DNA from: Akebia trifoliata
Taxonomy: Eukaryota > Streptophyta > Magnoliopsida > Ranunculales > Lardizabalaceae
Assembly (NCBI GenBank): GCA_017979445.1
Contig: CM030711.1
Coordinates: forward strand, 11,997,221-12,061,220
Direction: 5' to 3'
DNA: 64,000 nt
The notes below the pieces were generated by a model. That model ran no database searches. It had not been told where the DNA came from and worked only from the letters and a program-made list of their open reading frames with translations. A program made the translations under genes and the position numbers. Position 1 is the stretch's first letter. Each line of letters opens with the position of its first letter. Below, piece after piece: positions 11,972 to 23,600 of this stretch.

Positions 11972-12160
11972 ATGGATGATTTTAATGAATCTTTCGTTGC
12001 GGTGATGAGGATTTCTCAAGGCCTTGAAAAAGGCATCAATTTCCATTCAACTTCTGCTGAGGTTATGGCAGGATCATCAGCATGGATTGGCAGAGGTCTT
12101 ACTTGTGTTTGCATTCAAAGGAGAGATATTAGGCAAAAGTATGGTGAGTTGACTCCAACT
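11972..12160 (+). pseudogene. N-terminal exon fragment of an ELMO-domain (CED-12 family) gene
   Basis: The ORF starts MDDFNESFVAVMRISQGLEK and continues HSTSAEVMAGSSAWIGRGLTCVCIQRRD, then ELTPTL. This closely follows the N-terminus that I know from plant ELMO-domain proteins of the Arabidopsis At2g44770 type (SFVAVRRISQGLE..., SAEG...GSTAW.GRGL.CVC.QRRD, DLTPAQ). After ELTPTL the similarity stops and the ORF ends at 12220. No ELMO domain (which begins downstream in the family) is found nearby. It is best read as a relict first exon or a fragment captured by transposons, with no evidence of a working gene. ELMO proteins are thought to act with small GTPases. The 1.0-kb element ends 57 bp upstream. 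Confidence 0.7.
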
Positions 12161-12740
12161 CTAGGTGGCAGTAGAGGAATGTATTCAACGACTCATGTGA
12201 CTTGGAGTCAACAGAGGTAGCTATTAAAAGATAAAAAGTTAGGTTGGATGCTTTTCTGTACATCAAACTTGATGTATGTATAACTCATACTTCTACTTTA
12301 TAAAGTAAATAAAAGAAAATACTAAAAAAGATTTGGGGGGTGAATTGGTTACTAAAATACGCATCAACTTTTTATGGGTATTTAAAGTCATCTTCTCAAA
12401 GGGAGAAGAGTGATAGATACTCAACCAAGACAGTTCATGTCTCAAATACTTTGATAGGGTATATAACCAAGGCAACAACTTGGAAAGGCATAAGGTATTC
12501 AAAGCAACATAAATTTAAGGGTTGGATCACCTTCATCTTTGTTAATGAAAGACATGGAAAATGTAAAAAAAATTATAGGGAGTGTCATTAGACATCTAGT
12601 TTGATGTACATAACATACACATCTACCCTTGATGTCCATTGATACCTCTTTATATTGGACTTGCGTTATCAAAGTTAAGAGGTTGGTTGGGATATGTATT
12701 GGTGGGCCTATACTAGTGGAAAATAAAAGACTAAAAAAAA
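12161..12740. other. Non-coding stretch between ELMO fragment and LTR debris
   Basis: AT-rich sequence with no supported gene. CATCAAACTTGATGTA near 12259-12274 and AGTTTGATGTACATAACATA near 12598-12617 form a weak pair of related ends, possibly an old inverted-repeat element of about 0.35 kb. Confidence 0.3.
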
Positions 12741-12749
12741 GTGAGCTTG

Positions 12750-13990
12750 GCCTATATATACATCATTGGTGAAGTATGGGTCCCAAAATCATTATCCTAA
12801 GCCCAAGGCCTTACTTTGGCCCGAATCAATACCCATGTTCATGATCATAACCAATCAAGATTCATACAATTAATGAGGGATACTTGTCACCACCACAACC
12901 TACCTGCCAAAATCATTCTACCCAACCTCATCATCACCCCTAAAAACTACACAACCCATACCACAACTCACACCCCATGTCATAACTTAACCCTATCACA
13001 TTCTTCTCAAAATACTCTACAAGTCATTTCTATACTTCCACACCTCAATTGTCTTAATCAACTCACCTAATCTACTTACCTCATATCGTTGGACACATGT
13101 TACCATCTCTTCTATTTTCTAAAATATCCATAACTACCCTCTTACACAATTATTCTTTCAACTAACACTCACACCCTTTAACCTAACCTAACACTCAATC
13201 CATATAGGTTGAAGGATAAAAAAATGATCCATTTCCACCACCTTCCACAAATATCCCTTCCCATCCCAAAATAACAAGCCTCTAATGCCTATACTGCATG
13301 CCATTATCCTTTAATTTTTTATTTTTGACATTTCTAATCCCAAAAGTCACCCTTAAAATCTATAAAATCCCCTCTCCCTCTTAAAGAATTAAGAAGAAGA
13401 AAAGAAAAAGAAAGACAAGTCCAAACTTCAAGGTGGGTATAGGAAATAATTTTCCTCTCTCTCCCTTTTCATAATCTTCCCCTTTCACTTTTTCATTTTT
13501 TAATATTTTTAGAGATTTATTTCCATAAAAATGTAGGTGCTTTAGGCCTAGACAATAATGAGGTCTTTCTCATAATGAGGTGACCCCTATGATTTAGGCC
13601 CAAGACAAGATCCCTCTAAGTTTGAGGTTACAAATTTTCCTTCTCTACCAATTTTTTCTCTAAGAATTTATAAAAATGAGAAATGACAATTTTAAAAAAA
13701 TTATCACATATGGCTGAAGGAATATGATGCCTAACACTTTCCCTAACCCTTAACATGGACCCCTTTATTTAGTTATTAGGTAGATCAATATCCTTTCTTT
13801 GTATGAGAGTTACTACAAACAAAATCAATTTTTCAAAATTATTTTTCGAGTGTCCATTCACACATTTTTTCTAAAAAAAAGAATGGTGGCAACTCCAAAT
13901 CCAACTAGTAGAGATCTTCGAAAATGAAAATCCCACATCTATAGTTAACAGGTTTAATTAGTTGGTTAATAATTCAATTGAGCCATAAGG
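12750..13990 (+). mobile_element. LTR-like fragment, plus orientation
   Basis: A CA-rich U3-like block is followed by a TATA box (CTATAAAATCCCC at about 13360), then the U5-like words GATGCCTAACACTTTCCCTA (13729) and GGTGGCAACTCCAAATCC (about 13887). The same order (TATA, TGCCTAACAC, GGTGGCGACTC) is seen in the gypsy LTRs at 26976 and 37231 and in the minus-oriented copies at 14030-19451. The TGTAGACACC start is missing, so it is truncated or decayed at the left. Confidence 0.55.
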
Positions 13991-14373
13991 TTTCTGTGGA
14001 CACGTAATTTATTCATTTTTGAATATATCATCCACTTTGGGGTGTTTTGGAGTCACCACCATTCATATTGGAAATGGGTGTGAATGTTTACCTGGGTCAC
14101 ATATTTTGAAAAAATCATATTTTTTGACATTAGTGACTCTCGTTCGGATAAGGTTTACCTGTTCAACTTTTGATCTAAGTAAGGGAGTCCATTTTATGGA
14201 GTAGGAAAGGTGTTAGGCACCCTACTCCATCCACTATTGGAGGTAACCTCGGATTCGGTCAACTTTTAAAATTAAAAATAAAAAGAATCGAAAATCCCAA
14301 ATGTACGCTTAAGTATGAGGGACTTTAATATTGGTTCAAACTGAAATCGCCTCGACTCGTTTTCCACAAAATT

Positions 14374-14593
14374 GTGGGTAGGAGTCCGATTGGTAAATTG
14401 GGGACTTTTAGGGAATAAAGAGTCGCCACCTAGTTTAGGTCTAGGAACCATAAATGACTCCGAAATGGATCGAGTCGGTCCACGTGGGTAGGAGTCCGAT
14501 TGGTAAATTGGGGACTTTTAGGGAATAAAGAGTCGCCACCTAGTTTAGGTCTAGGAACCATAAATGACTCCGAAATGGATCGGGTCGGTCCAC
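14374..14593. repeat. Tandem duplication, 110-bp unit, two near-identical copies
   Basis: GTGGGTAGGAGTCCGATTGG occurs at 14374 and again at 14484. The 110-bp units between are almost the same (CGAGTCGG versus CGGGTCGG near the end). It lies at the U5 end of the solo LTR. The junction CCACGTGGG suggests a recent duplication within an otherwise old repeat. Confidence 0.9.
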
Positions 14594-14929
14594 GGATCAG
14601 AGAAATGGGTAAGGGGTCAGATTACGGATTTCGGAAGGTGTTAGGCATCGAACCCGCCCGATCGGAGTGATCGGTCTCTATTATGATCCAAAATATCCTA
14701 CAGTCAACGGGTGGAGACTAAAGTCAAGGCTATGGTACAATCATCATCAAATTATGTCGCATGTGCTAAACAAATCTCAAGGCCAATATCCCCCAAATAT
14801 CACATAATTCTCGAATTTCGCATAAAATGGCAATATTTGAAAAAGCCTTCATCCTGATCTATGCTCCAAAGTCCACGTGGCAACATTTCCATCACAAATC
14901 CAAATATACAATGATTTTCTGATTAAATT

Positions 14930-15870
14930 AAAATAGGAATTTATGAAAATTTTCTAAATTAGAAAATCGAGAACATGAAATTTCTAATTTGGTAACTCAT
15001 AAAATATCTAGATTAAAAATTCGAAATTTTTTAAATTGGGAGTTTATGAAGATATGAGAATTTCTCAAATTAGAAATAAATTTCCCAAATTAGGAATTTC
15101 CAAATAATGAGTTTCCAATTAGAAATTTATACAAAGGTTTCCAAATTAGAGAAATATCAATACTGGATTTCCCAAATTAGAAATTAAAATGACCAAATTT
15201 CCAAAATTAGAATACTCCAAAAATGAATCTTACCAAAAAAATGGGAATTGTGAACAAGCAAGTTTTCAAATTACGAACACATGGTGGATCAACAAGTCGG
15301 TGCTTCAACAATCAAAATATTAGGGACGTGGGGTAAATTAGTGAATCAACCGCTCGCACATATATGCAAATTTTCCTTTAAAAAAAGGACACGTGGCAAA
15401 CGTTAATCATTGATTGATGAAGTAATTCCCATATACATAGAGATCAATGAGTTGACTCGTGCTTATTTTGTTAAAAAAAACAATTTTAAATTTTCATGTA
15501 CATAAAAAATCAGTGAGTCAACTCAGTGCCAATTTTATTAAAAAAAGTGATTTTGGAATTCCTATGCACATACAAATCAGTGAATTGACCCACGTAGCAA
15601 ATGAATAAAAAAAGTCAATCCTAAACTCCTAATGCACACAAGTCAGCGAGTTAACTCGATACCCATTATTAACAAGAAAATCAATTTAAAACTCATATGT
15701 GCACACAAACTCGTCGAGTCAATTCACACCCATTTTATAAAAAAAAAAAACTTGATTTTAAGCTTCTAACTCACACAATTCAGTGAGTTCACACGTGGCC
15801 ACCTTATTAAAAGAATGATTTTGAAATTCATATTTGCACACACATAAATCAATCAGTGAGTCGACTCACG
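14930..15870. repeat. Two decayed short-period arrays inside the solo LTR
   Basis: From about 14930 to 15240 the word CCAAATTAGAAATT recurs every 20-40 bp. From about 15400 to 15870 a unit of roughly 70-80 bp recurs (CACACAAATCAGTGAGTTGA ... ATTTTATTAAAAAAA... GATTTTGAAATTC), about six or seven decayed copies. Neither is coding. Confidence 0.6.
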
Positions 15871-17159
15871 CACATTCACAAATTAACACTCATGAAGGAA
15901 AAACCCACACATAAAATAACGATTAAAGGGGTGTAAGAAGAGACAAAAACAAATGAACTTACCACTTGCAAGAGTCGAGAGTTACGTAATGTTCCTTCAG
16001 GCACAACTTCAAAAGTGAGAGAATATTCCGATGAGAGACAATCCGGTCGGGGGCGTGTCAATGCTGTTGTGTAAGTGACGAAATAGGCGATGGCGATGCG
16101 GGCAATGGGTTGAGGCTGCTGTGTGGTTTGAGAAGAATGAAGAAGACGATAATGGAGAAGGAGATAGGGGCTGTTACGTTGGGACGTTACGAAGTGATTT
16201 ATGAGACCAACATGACGAGATGGTGTGCTGAACGTGGAAGGGAGTCTATGAAGGGTGGCTAGACGATAGAGGAAGGATGTGATAGGGTGCTGGACGTGAG
16301 AGAGAAACCGTGAATGGTGATGGCAGCGTTGCCACTGGAGAGGCGATAATCAATGGTGGGTGTGGTCTGTTAATAGAGAAGAGGATAAGGCAGCAAAAGG
16401 GCTATAATGGGGGGGGGGGGGTAAAGAAGGTCTAAACAAGGAATAGAATGTGATGTTAAGGGCCGGTTTTAGTGGTGAATGGGGCGGCTGGAGAAGGTGA
16501 TGATGGGGCGTTTTTAATGGTGGTGAGGTTGCTGGTTTTTGGGGCAGCAAGGTTAATGGAAAACGTGGAAGAAGGTAGGGGCTGCTACAGGTTAATGGAA
16601 AACGTGGAAGAAGGTAGGGAATATGGCTACTGTTAGCGTGAAAAGAAGACGGTTTGTACCTCCACTGAGTGTTAATGGAAGAGGTGGAAGAAAAAGAAGA
16701 AGTCTGTGTTTGGTTGGGTGATGAAGACGATGACAGTGGCAGTGACGTGTGAGGCTGCTAGTTGCATAGAGATGATGAAGGGGCTGCTGTCTTCTTTGGA
16801 GTCTTTCTTCCACCCAGCCAAAAAAGAACTCTTTTGCTGTTTTTTTCTTTTGCTGTTTTTTGTGCAAAAAACGTCAGTCTTTTTTTCTCTCTCCGTCCTC
16901 CCCCCTTTCAAGAGAGAAAGCTTTCTCCATTTTATAGTATTCTCTTACTATTTTCTATTCTTTCTCTCTCTTTGTTTCCTTTATTTCTTTCCCTTTTTTG
17001 TTTATTTGTTTCTTTCTTTCTTTGTTTTTTATTTATTTGCTTCCTCTTTGACCGAACCAAAAAAAAGAGACCTTCTCTTTGTAAAAGATTTATGAATAAC
17101 AAGTTAAAGAGTGTATGTTACTATGCATCACGACTTGTACCGTTCATATGGCTCAATGT

Positions 17160-17740
17160 TGGTTAGATTTGCCGATGGTTGGAAAATTTAGAATTTTAAT
17201 CCGATTGATTATTAGATTGTCCGATTAAATTTTAATTTACTTGTGGTTGGTCGATTGAACCTTAATTTGGATTTTAATGAGTTGATTAAGTTTTAATTTC
17301 AAGTTAATTGGTTGATTGCATTTTAAATTTAATTCGATTGATTGATTAAAATTTTGATTTTGGTTTCATTAGGTGATGGATTAAGTTACAATTTTTGGTT
17401 CGATTTTAACTTGATATATTAATTATGTTTCACTTTTCGATTTTGATTGGTTGATTAAATTAAGATTTCAATTTGATTGATTGATTATGTTTAAATTTAA
17501 TTTGATTGTTCAATTAGGTTTTACTTTCAATGTCAATTGGTTGATCGAATTTTAATTTAAATGTTGATGGATTGATTAAATTTTGGATTGAATGTTGATT
17601 TAAAATTTTCAAGTTGAGTGTTTGATTTTTTTTAATTTGAGTTGTATTTTTAATTGTTTGAATTTGAATTGTTTAATTTTTAATTTGAGCTTTATTTTTT
17701 AGTTAGATTGGATTTTAAAGTGGGTTTCGATTTTTATTAC
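17160..17740. repeat. AT-rich degenerate repeat (TTGATTGATTAAATTTTAAT-like)
   Basis: The segment is built from diverged 25-45-bp units containing GGTTGATT/GATTGATTAAATTT and TTTTAATTT. It sits in the U3 part of the 3.8-kb solo LTR. There is no ORF of interest. Confidence 0.55.
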
Positions 17741-19451
17741 TTTTTCCTAAGGATCGGATTTCTAAGTTGAGTTTGAATGTTGAAGGGTATTTTCGTCATT
17801 TAATCGATTTTTGTCCATTTGGGTGAATTTTCTTTCGGTCGTAACGTGATTATTTCTAAGTCTCGAGGTCATGTTTTCCTAGCATAACGAGGTCTCTAAG
17901 TTGTCCTAATGCGTAGCGAGCCTAGGCGTACGTGCTTGCTACGTTGAGTGTATGGTGTAGCGATCCTAAGCGTGTGTAATTCTATGTCGCGTGCCAAGGA
18001 GAAAGAAGGGAATAGAATGTAGAAGAAAAAAAATGAAATTGAAAGGAAACTTCTCACAAGCTTTTGAGTTCTTTGCGCTCATCATTAGGAATCCACAACA
18101 ACCGGGTGACGGATCGCCAAGTCAGGCGGATGCAAAAATGGGGTGTCTACATAAACCATTAAGGGCACCCTTATTGAAAAATGGGTTGTTTGGTGATTTA
18201 AACCATTGTGGTGTGTGTAAAGGTGTAGAGAAGGGGATGAATAGATGAAGAAAGTTGGAGGGGGTGTTATTTTGTCCAAATCCACCTTGTTCTTCTTGAC
18301 CTTCTTTGACTTTCTTCAAAAGATAACTCTTCTTTGACTTTCTTTGACTTGCTTGAGAGGGTTGAGAGTTGAGTATTGAGGGTTGAGAATTGAGATTTTT
18401 AGAGAGAGTGATTTCATTTTTTTAATCTTTTGGGGAGTTAGCATTAGGTTGTGAGTTGAGAATGATGGGGGTTTTTATAAAATTTGGGGTGTTATTTTGA
18501 AAGGTAAAGTTGGGTGAAATGATGATGAATGATAGAATGGTGTGGGGTTTAATATAGGTGTGGGGGTAAATTAGAGAGGATTGAAGGGTATTTGTGTAAG
18601 ATGGTCAAATGAGTGATTTTTGACTCAAATGATTTGGATCTTACCTAACCCATTTAGGTGGAGTATTTTGTGAGGTGATATGATGAGTGTTTAAGATGGT
18701 GATTGTGATTGAGTGGTGTTTGGTTTAAGAGAATATATGGTGTAAGAGGGTGGTTGGGAGGGTGAGGAAGATGACGACATGTGGTAAGATGTGTGGAGAT
18801 TGGGGGTTTAGATTAATTGATGGAAGAGAATCAGTATTTGATTTGAGAGGATGGGTATAGGTTTATGTTGTAGAGATGAGTTTATAGGTAATGATAATGG
18901 TAGATTAGAAGAAGGTGATGGTTGGTTAGTAGGGAGTGATGATAGTAAGTTAGGGGAAGGTGTGGATTGATGTAATTTTTTAGAGAAAAAATAATGGGGT
19001 AGTTGATTTTTTTAAAGAAAGGTGATGAGAGTTGGTGGTTTGATGAGAGAAGGGAGATGAGGTGCTGACATGTGTCATACCTTGATGATGTTGGGTGATT
19101 GGTTGTGATGTTGAGCTTAGGTAGAGAATTGGGCTTGGGTAATGTATTGGGTTGAGTAGGAATTGATTTAGGTTGAGCTGAATGGGCTTGGGTAATGGGT
19201 ATAATAAGAATAGGTTTGAGGGTTGAGTTGAGTGGGCTTAAGTTTAGTTTAAGATGGATTGAGGAATATAAAGGAATGGGGATGTGGTTTTTGGTTCGTG
19301 GGCCACGTGAAAAGCCTTGGGCCATTTATTGAAAAAAAAGAATGACAAAATACATTGTATTTTTGTAGGTTTGGGCTTTGGAGCCCATTCCAATTTTTAC
19401 TAGTTTTGGGGCATTTTGCGTCGAGGGCCCGATCAAATTTGGGTGTCTATA

Positions 19452-20159
19452 GTTTCAATTCGACCTAATTTGTAATTTTGTGACTCGATCAAGTCAAACA
19501 AAATAAAAAAGGGGTTTAATCCAAATTAAACTCGATAAGCTAAGTTACTTGTCTGTCGATTTAATCAAGTCAACCAATATGTTGTGCCAAACGATTAAAT
19601 TGCTTGATAGTTTAATCACGTCGAACCAATTTCCTGGTAGTTGGGTTGGTTTAACAAATAAGGCTTGGGGGCCAATTTTGTCCAACTCGATTTAGTCTAA
19701 AGACTTCATTGAGTCAAATGGTATACTTGGGACCTAATTCTATACTCAACTCGACCAAGTCGAGGGATTTTGTTGAGTCGGGTAATTCGATTATAACACA
19801 AAAATTCGATCGAATCAAGAGACTCCATCATATCACTAACAAATAATTGAGACATTACTCGAGTTAAGATACTTAGATGATTAAAATGGTAAATTTATGT
19901 AAGATTCATTTCAAATTCGACTCGCCAAGTCATATGGTATAAGTAAGGGTCGAGTTCGAACTTCGAACAACCAATTGATTAATCGATAATTAACCTCAAA
20001 TCATCAAGTCAATTGGGTTTAAATGTGTAAATCGGATGCAATCAAACTACGTTGTTTTAGGCAAATACAAAAATTGATAACACTAGATTGAGAATACATT
20101 ATTTTTTTGTGTAATAATTTTTATTGTTTAATAACATGCAGGTTGCAAATGAACTTAAC
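19452..20159. other. Retrotransposon-like internal sequence, non-coding
   Basis: The sequence is rich in CTCGA(T/C)CAAGTC and CGATTTAATCAAGTC-like words, without a conserved ORF. Position and style suggest it belongs to the internal, non-coding part of the gypsy-type element whose LTR lies at 14030-19451. This is an inference. Confidence 0.35.
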
Positions 20160-20790
20160 GCAACCCGATTAATATATGGAGTTTGGTTAAATCCTAAATC
20201 GATCGCATGAGATCATTTAACGCTACACCCAATTCACATGGGGAGTTCGGTTCACATCTTAAGTCGGTCGTACGGGACCATTGAGCACTACACCTGATTC
20301 ATACAGGGATGCTAATTCACATCCTAAGTCAGTCGTATGGGATCAATTAACATTACACCTGACTCATATGAAGAGTTTGATCCACATCCTAAGTCGATTA
20401 ATGCAACCTGACTCATATGAGAAATCCGATCCAAATCCTAAGTCGATCATATGGGACCACTTAACGCTATATCCGACTCAAATGAGGAGTTCGATCCACA
20501 TCTTAAGTCAAACATATAGGACCACGTAACACCATACTCGACTAGTTTAAGAGTCCGGTCCAAATCCTAATTCGATTGTATGGGGTCACTTATTACTATA
20601 CCTGACTCATACAGGAAGTCTAAATCACATCCTAAGTCAATCGTGTGGGATCACTTAACGCTACACTTGACTCATATCAGGAGTTCAGTCCACATCCTAA
20701 GTCGGTCGTGCGGGATCACTTAATGCAACCTGACTCATATGGGAAGCCCAATCTACATCATAAGTCAATCATGTAAGACCATTTAGTGTA
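20160..20790. repeat. Tandem array, about 60-bp unit (CCTGACTCATATG... family)
   Basis: About ten diverged copies of a unit reading roughly ACTCATATG-GGAGTTCGATCC, CACATCCTAAGTCG, TCGTATGGGACCACTTAACG. The units differ by small indels. The array is probably an internal part of a gypsy-type element, since the nearby 26976-38987 element also carries long internal arrays. Confidence 0.8.
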
Positions 20791-21480
20791 AAACTTGACT
20801 ATAAGGGGGTCAGCTTATAGTGACAGCTTTGACTCGTTATGGGAGTCAAGCCTGATCGTAAGGGGGTTGGCTTACAACAAAAGATTTGGCTTATTATAGA
20901 AGCCAACCTAACCATTTGGGGGTTTGGAAGCCTTGACTCATTACGAGAGTCAAGCCCCGATCAAAAGAGAGTCGGCTTACAACATAAGTTTTGGCTCATT
21001 ACGGGAGCCAAACCCAATCATTTGGTGGTTGGAAAGCCTTGACTCATTATTGGAGCCATGCACGATCGTAAGGAGGTTGGCACATAACGAAAGCCTTTGG
21101 CTCATGAGGAGAATCAAGTTCGACCGTAAGGGGGTTGGCACACAACAAAATTCTTGACTCATAAGGGTAGTCAGTCCCGATTGTAAGGGGGTCACCACAA
21201 AATAAAATTCTTATCTCATGAGGAAAGTCAAACCTGGCCATAAAGGGGTCAACACACAATGGAAGTCTTGACGCGTAAAGGGAACCAAGTCCGATCATTG
21301 GGGGTCGGTCTTTGGCTAATTAAAACTTGGTTAATGAGGAAACCAAACCTGACCAGTGAGGGTCAGGCTAACTCATCTTGTTTTTATTTAATAACTGATT
21401 CGTAAGGGAGTCAAGTCCAAACATTGAGAGTGGGTTTAATTGATATTTATTCCAAACCTGACCATAGGGGGTTATATCTA
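20791..21480. repeat. Second tandem array, about 60-70-bp unit (GGGAGTCAAGCC... family)
   Basis: About ten diverged copies of a unit like TTGACTCATTA-GGGAGTCAAG, CCCGATCGTAAGGGGGTTGG, CTTACAACAAAAG. It follows directly on the array at 20160-20790 but has a different consensus. ORFs seen across it in several frames are products of the repeat and are not evidence of a gene. Confidence 0.78.
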
Positions 21481-21806
21481 TTGGTTTAGGACTTTTGGTT
21501 CATGATGGCACCAAACCCAATCGATAAGAAGAAAATGACAAAAAATGGGGGAGTAGACAATGTATTTATAAAAGAAAAATACCTTGAGACATAACAAAAC
21601 TAATGATTCAAATAAATCAAGGTAATTATAATCGTCACACTTTCGAAGGTAAATATAGGCGGATGACGTATGATATGGATTGAACATATCTTAGACCTTG
21701 AAATGAGAATTTATAAGGTGTGCGATCATGTGTCACATGATATTATTCATTTATTCTCGGGTGCTTGGACTAAAATGTCCAAACCCCCCATAAGGGGGTA
21801 TTATGG

Positions 21807-22305
21807 ATGATATTTCTCGTTGGATACCAAAGGACAACACTTGGCATCTAAAGATTTAAGTTTGGTATGGAGATACGAGGGTAAACTTGATTATAAACCA
21901 ACCACGAGCTTGGGTCTCAATTGGAAAAAATCAGGGATTAGATCAAAAGGCGTTAAAATTCTGGTGAGACAAAATCCCAAAAAAGGAAGAATTTATGGGG
22001 ATCAGATATTTACTAAATACATTCTAAATCACCAATGAATATCTACCATCTAAATCGGATAAAGGGTCAAATCGATAATAAGATCTAAAGGGATCGTAGG
22101 GATTCATCTCTATAAATAGATGGATAGAAGTACTAAAAAATATAAGTTCTCCCTCTCTAGATTTTACTCTATTTTTTGTATTAAGATTTTGACTTGGACG
22201 TCGAAGAGGTGCTATTGTAGGCACACCCAAGGGCACAAGGAGTGGAGATCGAGGGGTATCGTCACAGATCCCAAGGTAGTGCAAATTTTTGCACCTATAA
22301 TAAAC
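21807..22305 (+). mobile_element. Gypsy-type LTR, relative of 9768-10234
   Basis: The LTR starts TGATATTTCTCGTTGGATAC just after a purine-rich tract (ATAAGGGGGTATTATGGA). It has a TATA box (CTCTATAAATAGATGG, about 22108-22123) and ends near TTTTTGCACCTATAATA. The block matches 9768-10234 along its whole length with many substitutions. The preceding purine tract suggests a right-hand LTR of the element that holds the arrays at 20160-21480. Confidence 0.55.
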
Positions 22306-23600
22306 TAAGCCAAATCTTTGTAATATTTAAAAAATTTGGGTGGAGGATTTTTTAGACCTTCTACTATAGATGAAAATTGTCTTATGTTGTAGGCTTGATT
22401 CGAAGAACTTTCATCCTTGTTGGTGCTGACTTGGTTGACTTCTTATGACGTTGGGCTTGACCTTGATCATTCGACCTCTTCCCCCTCAAGACGATGGTCT
22501 GACTCTCCCCTAATCTTTTGTGACTTCTAGAATAGTAGAAGGTGAGAAGGATGGGGCCTTGGTGTAGTACTTGCCAACAATACTCCAAAAATCTAATTAA
22601 TACTCAGATAAAAGAAAATGAGTGAATGGAGAAGAAGATAAACAGTGGTCTTGTAGAGTGATTTTTTTACTTGTCGAGTTTCAGCCAATCCCCCTTTCCC
22701 ATTTGATAGATTGTTTTTTATAGATGAAATCTAGAAACAGGTATTACCACATGACTGATCTAAGTGTTAGATGAGTTGTTCAATTGGAATGCACTTGAGT
22801 GCTTTAGGAGATGGATCCATCATTTTCGATGAGATTTCAATATGATATATAAGTATTGCAAGTCATTAATGCGAGGTAAAAAAGATCTCTAACGTGTGAT
22901 GTCCCATCATTTTGATAAGTTTTTTCTTGTATTTATACATGTGAGAGGACGTGTTCGAACTGAGATATTAGCTCAGGATTGTTTATATGTTTTGGGTAGG
23001 TCGAATACAAGTTAGGGGTTTGATTAAGAATGAACTAAGGTCAATGCGACCTCAGGTTTAGACTAGGTAGGGGTTAGGGATCAAATATGAATTCGGGTTC
23101 AGGTTAGATACGAATTAGGGGTCAGATACGAGTTAGGGATCAGAGACATGATATCGCTAAGATGTGAATTGCTTTAAGATATTGGTTTGAATAAGTTCGA
23201 GAGCTTGGGATCGGCTTTGTTACATGAGAATAATAATTTTTGGGGATATGTGTCATAATCTTAGGTGGGGACAAAAATGGTTATCATAATTGCCTCATTT
23301 TTGTTAATTTGGTATATCGAGGTGGCAAAAATAACTCAAATTCAAGATTTAATAGGTAGCTAGGCTAGCCTTTTTTGAAGCATAGTGAAAATTTTATTTG
23401 ATGTTAGTAAAGTCTAAGGTGTTTAAAAATAACTTCGGTGTTAAAATTTCTAAAAAGTTTGATGTGATTGTAGAACATCGAGATGTTTGGAAGCGACCCT
23501 CGTTTTTTAATTTCTTAAATGACGAAGCTAATTTAGAAGTTTGAGGTGTTTGGAAACAACCCTCATTTTATTTCAAAAAGTTATGAAAGTGGAGTATATG
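22306..23600. other. Repeat debris without a gene
   Basis: 22565-22760 repeats, with differences, the leader-intron repeat at 7390-7870. Near 23030-23150 short words (AGGGGTCAGATACGAGTTAG) recur a few times. I see no conserved ORF in the rest. Confidence 0.4.

Larger units (their letters stand above)
14342..18151 (-). mobile_element. 3.8-kb solo LTR, minus orientation
   Basis: On the minus strand this starts TGTAGACACCCCATTTTTGC at 18151, ending GAGTCGAGGCGATTTCA at 14342, with TG...CA ends. The flanks CAAAC (14337-14341) and TAAAC (18152-18156) agree at four of five bases, which fits a decayed 5-bp target duplication. No internal region or second LTR is present, so I call it a solo LTR. The start word is the same as in the 1.77-kb LTRs of the gypsy element at 26976, and the U5 words (TGCCTAACACC, AGGTGGCGACTC) match. 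It is much longer because of internal simple repeats. A minus-strand TATA box (ACTATAAAATGG) lies at 16928-16939. A GA-rich region (about 16080-16700) and CT runs lie around it. Confidence 0.7.
14030..19451 (-). mobile_element. Old gypsy-type LTR, minus orientation, split by a solo LTR
   Basis: Reading the minus strand, the LTR begins near 19451 (TATAGACACCCAAATTTGAT, a variant of TGTAGACACCC) and has a TATA box (TTTTATAAAAACCCCC, about 18470-18485). It is interrupted at 18152. It resumes below 14341 with GGGTGCCTAACACCTTTCC (about 14205-14225) and GGTGGTGACTCC (about 14060-14070). The LTR is therefore 18152-19451 plus about 14030-14341, and a second LTR occupies the middle. It lies tail to tail with the plus-oriented relative at 12750-13990. 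Confidence 0.6.

Noticed and set aside
16706..17166. Overlapping 129- and 134-codon plus-strand ORFs
   Set aside because: They are F/L/S-rich translations of a poly-pyrimidine stretch in the solo LTR, opposite to its transcription direction.
18882..19325. 147-codon minus-strand ORF (MAQGFSRGPRTKNHI...)
   Set aside because: It lies in the CA-rich U3 of a gypsy-type LTR. The composition is low-complexity and I know no matching family.
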